Origin: Pseudomonadota bacterium
GTDB taxonomy: Bacteria; Pseudomonadota; Alphaproteobacteria; Rhizobiales; Segnochrobactraceae
Reading direction: 5' to 3'
NCBI GenBank assembly: GCA_023442215.1
Contig: JAEZMP010000312.1
Coordinates: 1-9,686 of the forward strand
DNA length: 9,686 nt
Positions within the stretch are counted from its first letter, which is position 1. Every line of letters starts with the position of its first letter. Made by a program: the position numbers and the translations under genes. Under the pieces are notes generated by a model. It had not been told where the DNA came from. It saw only the letters and a list, made by a program, of their open reading frames with translations, and searched no databases. Of the stretch, positions 6,321-9,686 are shown piece after piece.

Positions 6321-7219
6321 GCCACTGGTTCAGCCGCATCTTCCGCGTGGTGATCACGCTCGTCGTCGTCGCCGTCGCCGCCGTGGTCGGCTACCAGCTC
6401 TGGGGCTATTACATGGACGCCCCCTGGACGCGCGACGGGCAGGTGACCGCCGACGTGGTCGGGCTGACGCCGGACGTCTCCGGCCTCGTCGTGGAGGTGC
6501 TCGCCAGCGACAACCAGCAGGTCAAGGCCGGCGACCTGCTGTTCCGCATCGATCCCTCGCGCTACGAGATCGCGCTCCGGCAGGCGGAGGCCGTGCTCGC
6601 CAGCAAGAAGGCGGCCCTGGTGCTGGCCGAGCGCAACCAGCAGCGCTACAGCCAGCTCACCGACCTCACGGTGACGGCCGAAGAGAAGCAGACCGTCGAC
6701 ACCGACGCCGCCATGGCCACGGCGGCGGTCGAGCAGGCCACGGCGGATCGCGACCTCGCCGCCCTCAACCTGGAGCGGACCCGCGTGAAAGCCTCCGTGG
6801 ACGGCATCGTGACCAACTTCACCATGCGCAAGGGCGACTACGTGACGGCCGGCCACCCGGTGTTCGCGCTGATCGACAGCGATTCGTTCTATGTCGACGG
6901 CTATTTCCCGGAGACGAAGCTGTCGCGCATCGCGGTCGGCGACCGCGCGGTGGTGGTGCTGCTCGGCGACGATCCGGTGATCACGGGGCGGGTGCAGAGC
7001 ATCGCCGGCGGCATTTCAAGCAGCAATGTCGCGGCGAGTTCGAGCCTGCTCGCCCGGATCGACCCGACCTTCGACTGGGTGCGCCTCGCCCAGCGCGTGC
7101 CCGTCCGCATCGAGCTCGACGAGCCGCTGCCCGCGGGCGTGAAGCTCGTGGTCGGGCGCACCGCCAGCGTCGAGATCCTGCCGCAGACCGCCGGCGCCGG
7201 CGCGAAGCCGGCGCCCTGA
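6317..7219 (+). CDS. HlyD-family periplasmic adaptor subunit (AaeA/YdhJ-like membrane fusion protein)
   Basis: A 300-aa adaptor that links the inner-membrane FUSC pump to an outer-membrane channel. One N-terminal membrane anchor is visible (about residues 9-30), followed by DAPWTRDGQV (34-43), a typical start of the beta-barrel/lipoyl region in this family. The first lipoyl half (VSGLVVEVLASDNQQVKAGD, 54-73) is followed by a helical hairpin (about 80-155) and the second lipoyl half (VKASVDGIVTNF, 157-168). The beta-barrel has VDGYFPETKLSRIAVGD (193-209). Length matches AaeA (about 300 aa). It lies 124 bp after the DUF1656 stop, a wider gap than the overlap seen upstream, filled by a tandem repeat and a possible leader ORF. 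The last codons contain a perfect 9-bp inverted repeat (7193-7215). Confidence 0.93.
   Translation: MSHWFSRIFRVVITLVVVAVAAVVGYQLWGYYMDAPWTRDGQVTADVVGLTPDVSGLVVEVLASDNQQVKAGDLLFRIDPSRYEIALRQAEAVLASKKAALVLAERNQQRYSQLTDLTVTAEEKQTVDTDAAMATAAVEQATADRDLAALNLERTRVKASVDGIVTNFTMRKGDYVTAGHPVFALIDSDSFYVDGYFPETKLSRIAVGDRAVVVLLGDDPVITGRVQSIAGGISSSNVAASSSLLARIDPTFDWVRLAQRVPVRIELDEPLPAGVKLVVGRTASVEILPQTAGAGAKPAP
7193..7215. other. Perfect 9-bp hairpin inside the 3' end of the HlyD gene
   Basis: GGCGCCGGC (7193-7201) pairs perfectly with GCCGGCGCC (7207-7215) around gcgaa, ending just before the TGA. It encodes the GAGAKPAP tail. With the second hairpin 15 nt further on, it could form a double stem that ends or protects the transcript. 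Confidence 0.4.
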
Positions 7220-7230
7220 CGGGCGCGCGA

Positions 7231-7256
7231 CCGGTCTGCGACGCACCGCGGACCGG
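7231..7256. terminator. Hairpin between convergent HlyD and pmtA genes, possible bidirectional terminator
   Basis: CCGGTCTGCG (7231-7240) pairs with CGCGGACCGG (7247-7256) around a 6-nt loop, with one G-U pair. It fills most of the 43-bp gap between the two stop codons. No T-tract follows on either strand, so strength is uncertain. Confidence 0.42.
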
Positions 7257-7262
7257 CGGCGT

Positions 7263-7979
7263 TCAGACGGCGGGAACCGTCTCCTTGCGGAAGCGCATCA
7301 GCGTGTAGACGCCGAACGGCTTCAGGGCCGTGCGCTCCACCAGCACCATCTCCGGCCGCGAGTCCCGCCACGCCGCGATGCGGGCGAAGGGAAATTCGGG
7401 CCGGAGGCCGAGATGCCGGGTGCGCCGGGCGAACCAGCGTTCCACCGCCGCCGCGACGCCCGTTTCCGAATAGAGGTGGTTGACGAGAACGACCTCGCCG
7501 CCGGGCCGCACCACCCGCGCGCACTCGTCCAGCACCCGTTCCGGCGACTGCACCAGCGTGATGACGAACTGCGCCACCACGCAGTCGAAGCTGGCGTCCG
7601 GGAAGGCGAGGTCGTGCGCGTCCATCTGCATCAGCGCCTTGACCTGGGGGAACCGGCCGGTGCCGGCCTTCTGGCGCGCCTTCTCCAGCATCGGTTCCGA
7701 CAGGTCGATGCCGGTGATCTCGGTGGAAGCGTCGTAGTCGGGGAAGGACAACCCCGTGCCGACGCCGATTTCGAGGATGCGGCCCCCGACCCGGCCGGCC
7801 GCCTGGGCGGCGGCGCGGCGCCCGGCGAGAAAGACCGGGCCGATGATGGCATCGTAGACCGGCGCCCAGCGGGCATAGGCCTTCTCGACCATGTGATGCT
7901 CGAGGTCCGCCGTGGTCGGAACCGGGGTGGACGGGACCCGATCCCTGTTCGCCGTGCCGGATGTCGCTGCGCTCTTCAT
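7263..7979 (-). CDS. pmtA: Phosphatidylethanolamine N-methyltransferase (class I SAM-dependent, PmtA type)
   Basis: A 238-aa enzyme that probably methylates phosphatidylethanolamine in steps to phosphatidylcholine at the cytoplasmic membrane face. SAM-binding motif I is LEIGVGTGLS (69-78), with an acidic residue ending strand 2 (Asp92, ITGIDLSEPML), Asp120 in QMDAHDLAFPD, and FDCVVAQFVIT (131-141) as motif IV. VEKAYARWAPVYD (31-43), VRPGGEVVLVNH (157-168) and GLRPEFPFARIAAW (191-204) match my memory of Rhodobacter- and Bradyrhizobium-type PmtA, as distinct from the shorter Sinorhizobium type. The start at 7979 is supported by GAGAGG (7984-7989, -), 4 nt upstream; the frame is open to 8090 but that part is Arg/Ala-rich and unlike the family. 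Related UbiE or other lipid methyltransferases are possible alternatives. Confidence 0.82.
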   Translation of the reverse strand: MKSAATSGTANRDRVPSTPVPTTADLEHHMVEKAYARWAPVYDAIIGPVFLAGRRAAAQAAGRVGGRILEIGVGTGLSFPDYDASTEITGIDLSEPMLEKARQKAGTGRFPQVKALMQMDAHDLAFPDASFDCVVAQFVITLVQSPERVLDECARVVRPGGEVVLVNHLYSETGVAAAVERWFARRTRHLGLRPEFPFARIAAWRDSRPEMVLVERTALKPFGVYTLMRFRKETVPAV

Positions 7980-8236
7980 CGTGCCTCTCGCAAACGGAAC
8001 GGTCGCGGCGTCGCGGGCGGCCTTCCGGCCGTCCCGGCGCGCGACACGCGCGGGAGCGCGGACGGCGGGGTACGAGCATCGCCCGGCCACGCGGATGCGC
8101 TCCGCATTTCAACAGCTTGAGCATTCCCGTCGCCGGGACCGGGGCGATCCCGACCAACCATGCGTAGCGCGCCATTGTGACAGTTGCTGAGTGGTGCCCG
8201 CCGACATTGCCGGTGGACCGGCCGGGCCTCGCCTCA

Positions 8237-8271
8237 GATTCCATTTGTACCCGTTTTGTTCTTATGGAATC
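8237..8271. repeat. 8-bp perfect inverted repeat with 19-bp spacer
   Basis: GATTCCAT (8237-8244) is the exact reverse complement of ATGGAATC (8264-8271). The right arm is also part of the 11-bp palindrome ATGGAaTCCAT (8264-8274). The spacer holds a GTAC-N7-GTTC motif. The arms could be a regulator's paired half-sites or the stem of a hairpin. Confidence 0.6.
8247..8261 (+). promoter_or_regulatory. LexA/SOS-box-like motif GTAC-N7-GTTC
   Basis: GTAC (8247-8250), seven bases, then GTTC (8258-8261). The established alphaproteobacterial LexA box is the direct repeat GTTC-N7-GTTC; this matches 7 of 8 fixed bases, and TTGT precedes the final base pair in both halves (TTGTAC, TTGTTC, 11 bp apart). 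It lies in the only AT-rich island of the region. The nearest possible targets are the 60-aa gene 222 bp downstream and pmtA 267 bp away on the other strand. The distance is long, so a transcript start inside the gap would be needed. Confidence 0.4.
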
Positions 8272-8374
8272 CATAGCCGGATCGAGGATGGAACCGCAGG
8301 CCGCCTTCAGGCCACCGGAGCAGGCGCGGCCACGGCCCTCGGCGAATCGCCGGCGGCGGGCCGAGTGAGAATCA

Positions 8375-8458
8375 GCGAGCGGGACGCCCAAGGCGGGATG
8401 CCGGAGGCAAGATACTGCAAGCGGGACACCGCAGGCGGGACCCGGCGAACGGGATGCG
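8375..8458. repeat. Six tandem imperfect 14-bp repeats (consensus GCRRGCGGGAYGCC)
   Basis: Units run 8375-8388, 8389-8402, 8403-8416, 8417-8430, 8431-8444 and 8445-8458 with no length change. The core GCGGGAY recurs in nearly every unit; the third is most diverged (GGAGGCAAGATACT). A seventh, degraded copy may precede them (8361-8374, about 8 of 14). The period is not a multiple of three, so this is not a protein repeat. The array ends 25 bp before the 60-aa gene. Confidence 0.75.
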
Positions 8459-8483
8459 GATCCGAAAGCGAACAGGCAAAGCG

Positions 8484-8666
8484 ATGAACGAACCCATGGA
8501 TCGGACCGACCGTCCGCCGGTCGACGAAGTCGAGGATTTCATCGTGGAATCGGGCGGCGCCTGGCGGGCCGTGCGCCTGCTGCTCGACGAGGTCGCGCTG
8601 CTGCAGGCCGAACGCGACTTCATGGCCGCGCAGGTATCCGCCGGCTATGTGCGGCGGCCGCCCTGA
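8484..8666 (+). CDS. Small protein of unknown function, 60 aa
   Basis: I do not recognise a characterised family. The N-terminus (MNEPMDRTDRPPVDEVEDF) is polar and acidic. Residues about 25-52 form a likely amphipathic helix (AWRAVRLLLDEVALLQAERD within it), and the chain ends GYVRRPP. No signal peptide, membrane segment or cysteine is present. The start at 8484 has AGG (8474-8476) 7 nt upstream; an in-frame ATG at 8454 would begin inside the repeat array with no usable ribosome-binding site, and a third ATG lies at 8496. The helix plus GYVR ending reminds me of short uncharacterised alphaproteobacterial proteins, but this is from memory and weak. It follows the SOS-like motif and the 14-bp repeats, and is followed by a small hairpin. 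Real expression is likely but not certain. Confidence 0.6.
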   Translation: MNEPMDRTDRPPVDEVEDFIVESGGAWRAVRLLLDEVALLQAERDFMAAQVSAGYVRRPP

Positions 8667-8693
8667 GCGCGGTCCGGACGCAGAAGGCTTCCA

Positions 8694-8708
8694 TCCTGCC
8701 GGGCAGGA
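8694..8708. terminator. Short hairpin after the 60-aa gene
   Basis: TCCTGC (8694-8699) pairs with GCAGGA (8703-8708) around cgg, 27 nt past the stop. A GC-rich stretch with a second GGCC dyad follows rather than a T-run. It could end the small gene's transcript or, on the other strand, the tRNA transcript. Confidence 0.3.
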
Positions 8709-8723
8709 CGGCCGCGCCGGCCA

Positions 8724-8746
8724 ACGATATGCCGAACGACGATATG
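8724..8746. repeat. Direct repeat ACGATATG in the tRNA 3' flank
   Basis: ACGATATG occurs at 8724-8731 and 8739-8746, 15 bp apart, 11 bp beyond the encoded CCA of the tRNA. No integrase gene or attachment-site structure accompanies it, so it is noted only as a local repeat. Confidence 0.35.
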
Positions 8747-8757
8747 AGGCGGGAATT

Positions 8758-8832
8758 TGGAGCGGGTGATGGGAATCGAACCCACGACATACAGCTTGGG
8801 AAGCTGTCGTTCTACCACTGAACTACACCCGC
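8758..8832 (-). tRNA. tRNA-Gly (anticodon CCC)
   Basis: The minus strand folds as a full cloverleaf. The acceptor stem is GCGGGTG (from 8832) with CACCCGC (8762-8768). The D-stem is GTTC/GAAC. The anticodon stem is ACAGC/GCTGT with loop TTCCCAA, so the anticodon is CCC at 8798-8800 and reads GGG glycine codons. The T-stem is GTGGG/CCCAT with loop TTCGATT. The discriminator is T at 8761 and the CCA end is encoded at 8758-8760. No intron or stem defect is seen. It lies between the 60-aa gene and an unknown minus-strand gene. Confidence 0.98.
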
Positions 8833-8843
8833 GCAGCCGGCAT

Positions 8844-8862
8844 GGAAGGCGGTTCGCCTTCC
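8844..8862 (-). other. Perfect 8-bp hairpin 11 nt upstream of the tRNA
   Basis: GGAAGGCG (8844-8851) pairs perfectly with CGCCTTCC (8855-8862) around a 3-nt loop. In the minus direction it comes just before the tRNA 5' end. It may end transcription of the upstream unknown gene or form part of the tRNA precursor leader removed by RNase P. Confidence 0.45.
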
Positions 8863-8914
8863 GGTCTGCGGCGGGCCACCGGCAGGCATCTCTCCCGCCC
8901 GGCGACCATGCCCT

Positions 8915-8943
8915 TCGATAACCGATCTCCGCGCGGCTGTCAT
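8915..8943 (-). promoter_or_regulatory. Possible tRNA-Gly promoter
   Basis: On the minus strand ATGACA (8938-8943) matches the -35 consensus at 5 of 6, and TATCGA (8915-8920) follows after 17 nt as a weak -10 (3 of 6). Strong -35 with weak -10 is common in alphaproteobacteria. The transcript would start near 8908, some 75 nt before the tRNA. Confidence 0.28.
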
Positions 8944-8978
8944 CAGGCAGAACGCGCGGCAGGACCGGGAGGCCGGTT

Positions 8979-9686
8979 TCAGGGCTCGACGGCGGTGGAT
9001 TTTCCGGTGGTGGCGGGTATGGCGCGACGGGTGGCGCGGCCAACATCGACGCCGGGCAGGCCGGGGCCGGCCGGAAGCGCGACGCCGGCCTCGGGCGGCG
9101 CGGCCGCGCCGGAGAGGTCGACGCCGGACAGGTCCACGCCGGAAAGGTCCACGCCCGACGGGCCCGCGCTGCCGACCGGGACGGCGCGCACCTGCACGGC
9201 GGCCGAGGCGACGCCTCCCGCTCCCGGCGGCGGAGGCGGCGCGGTTCGGGCGAGGTCGCGCCCCGCCGCGGCAACGGCGCCGGAGACGTCGAGCGCGGTG
9301 GTGAAGCTGCCCTTGCGCTCGTCATAGGGCGCCCCGGCGAGCTTGGGATTGCGCCACGGACCGGTGGAAATGGTGATGCCGCGCAGCACCAGCGGCCCCT
9401 GCCCGCCCCCGAGGCGCGTGAGGTTGGCCCCGCCCGAGGACGAGCCGGTGGCATCGCAATCGGTGCGGAACGGCTGGGCCGGGCCGGCTGCCGCCGCCGT
9501 GGCGGCGTTGCCCGGCGATGCGGCGGGTTTGGGCGGGGCGCCGGGTTTGGGTGACGCACCGGGTGCTGGGACCGGCACCCGCCTGATCGCGCAGCCCTGC
9601 GCCACCGGCACGCCCTTGTCGACCTCCTTCGCCATGCCCGCCGGGTGGGCGGTGATGACGACGAGGCGCTCCCCCGCGACGGGGGG
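8979..9686 (-). CDS. Ala/Gly/Pro-rich protein of unknown function, partial (5' end outside the window)
   Basis: The frame is open from the window edge to a TGA at 8979, giving at least 235 residues. An internal ATG at 9635 lacks a well-spaced ribosome-binding site, and the codons before it read like protein (ERLVVITAHPAGMAKEVDKG), so the true start probably lies upstream. Visible parts in order: a conserved-looking stretch ending VPVAQGCAIRRVPV, a Pro/Ala-rich linker built on 18-bp DNA repeats (9520-9573), a middle part with DCDATG, GPLVLRGITISTGPWRNP and APYDERKGSFTTALDVSGAV, a PPPPP linker, and three VDLSG pentapeptides before a Pro/Gly-rich tail. Low complexity suggests an exported or surface-linked protein, but no signal peptide can be judged. 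I do not recognise the family. Confidence 0.62.
   Translation of the reverse strand, partial: PPVAGERLVVITAHPAGMAKEVDKGVPVAQGCAIRRVPVPAPGASPKPGAPPKPAASPGNAATAAAAGPAQPFRTDCDATGSSSGGANLTRLGGGQGPLVLRGITISTGPWRNPKLAGAPYDERKGSFTTALDVSGAVAAAGRDLARTAPPPPPGAGGVASAAVQVRAVPVGSAGPSGVDLSGVDLSGVDLSGAAAPPEAGVALPAGPGLPGVDVGRATRRAIPATTGKSTAVEP
9115..9159 (-). repeat. Three 15-bp repeats encoding (VDLSG)x3
   Basis: Units at 9115-9129, 9130-9144 and 9145-9159 (AGGTCSACGCCGGAC-like) encode three successive VDLSG pentapeptides. Each fits the pentapeptide-repeat pattern [STAV][DN][LF][STR]G. Three units are too few for a full quadrilateral beta-helix coil pair. Confidence 0.65.
9520..9573 (-). repeat. Three 18-bp repeats encoding a Pro/Ala linker
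   Basis: Units 9520-9537, 9538-9555 and 9556-9573 share the core GCGSCGGGTTTGGG (third unit more diverged). They encode VPAPGA, SPKPGA and PPKPAA, a flexible linker that has likely grown by slippage. Confidence 0.55.

Larger units (their letters stand above)
7980..8483. other. 504-bp divergent intergenic region upstream of pmtA and the 60-aa gene
   Basis: No open frame here has a good ribosome-binding site or protein-like composition; the frames are Arg/Ala/Gly-rich GC shadows. From left to right it holds a GC-rich pmtA leader (7980-8160), an unremarkable stretch with CATTGTGACAG near 8173, an AT-rich island (8236-8275) with a concentric operator-like motif, and a six-copy 14-bp repeat array (8375-8458). 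I found no convincing -35/-10 pair for pmtA. Confidence 0.6.

Noticed and set aside
8264..8368. A 34-codon + ORF (MESIAGSRMEP...) starting inside the SOS-like region
   Set aside because: No ribosome-binding site, Arg/Pro-rich composition, and the ATG is part of the palindrome. I could not support it as a gene.
6901..8391. A 496-codon minus-strand frame spanning the pmtA upstream region, pmtA and part of the HlyD gene
   Set aside because: It crosses two real genes in another frame, is Arg/Gly-rich and has no domain.
8724..8832. tRNA-associated attachment site for an integrated element
   Set aside because: No integrase gene and no duplicated tRNA 3' end within the window; the ACGATATG repeat does not overlap the tRNA.

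Overview
The window looks like chromosomal DNA from a GC-rich alphaproteobacterium, most likely of the order Hyphomicrobiales (Rhizobiales). This rests on the very high GC content in coding and non-coding DNA, a Rhodobacter/Bradyrhizobium-type phosphatidylethanolamine methyltransferase, a Zur-type Fur regulator next to ispG, a 3-hydroxybutyrate dehydrogenase (PHB/ketone-body metabolism), and an SOS-box-like GTWC-N7-GTTC motif of alphaproteobacterial type. I cannot name the genus. No transposase, integrase, phage gene or CRISPR array is visible. Most of the very long reading frames opposite real genes are shadows caused by high GC.

Layout. Positions 21-557 (+) encode the 2H-phosphoesterase ThpR. 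A 128-bp convergent gap full of short repeated GC hairpins separates it from ispG (686-2002, -), the [4Fe-4S] enzyme of the MEP isoprenoid pathway. Upstream of ispG on the same strand is a Zur-like regulator with a His-rich N-terminus (2140-2706, -). Divergent from zur is bdhA (2953-3732, +), followed by a perfect 11-bp hairpin. Next comes a three-gene efflux cassette on the + strand: a FUSC-family inner-membrane protein (3830-5938), a DUF1656 small membrane protein (5938-6192, start overlapping the FUSC stop by one base) and a HlyD-type periplasmic adaptor (6317-7219). This is the AaeB-AaeX-AaeA (or YdhK-YdhI-YdhJ) type of arrangement. The adaptor is preceded by a 16-bp tandem repeat and an 11-codon upstream ORF whose stop overlaps the adaptor start (ATGA). 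A convergent gap with a hairpin leads to pmtA (7263-7979, -).

Upstream of pmtA is the longest non-coding stretch (7980-8483, 504 bp). It is the most structured part of the window. It holds an AT-rich island with a GTAC-N7-GTTC motif placed exactly at the centre of an 8-bp inverted repeat with a 19-bp spacer, then six tandem imperfect 14-bp repeats ending 25 bp before a 60-aa unknown protein gene (8484-8666, +). After that gene come a minus-strand tRNA-Gly(CCC) with encoded CCA (8758-8832) and the 3' part of an Ala/Gly/Pro-rich gene of unknown function (8979 to beyond 9686, -) that carries three VDLSG pentapeptide units.

How the genes work together: the FUSC/DUF1656/HlyD cassette should form one tripartite pump, probably paired with an outer-membrane protein encoded elsewhere. 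zur and ispG may be co-transcribed, possibly linking an Fe-S enzyme to a metal-sensing regulator. The other genes look like unrelated housekeeping neighbours. I found no clear new multi-gene system. The best candidates for something undescribed are the 8237-8666 region (concentric SOS-like operator, 14-bp repeat array, small unknown protein) and the upstream ORF before the HlyD gene.
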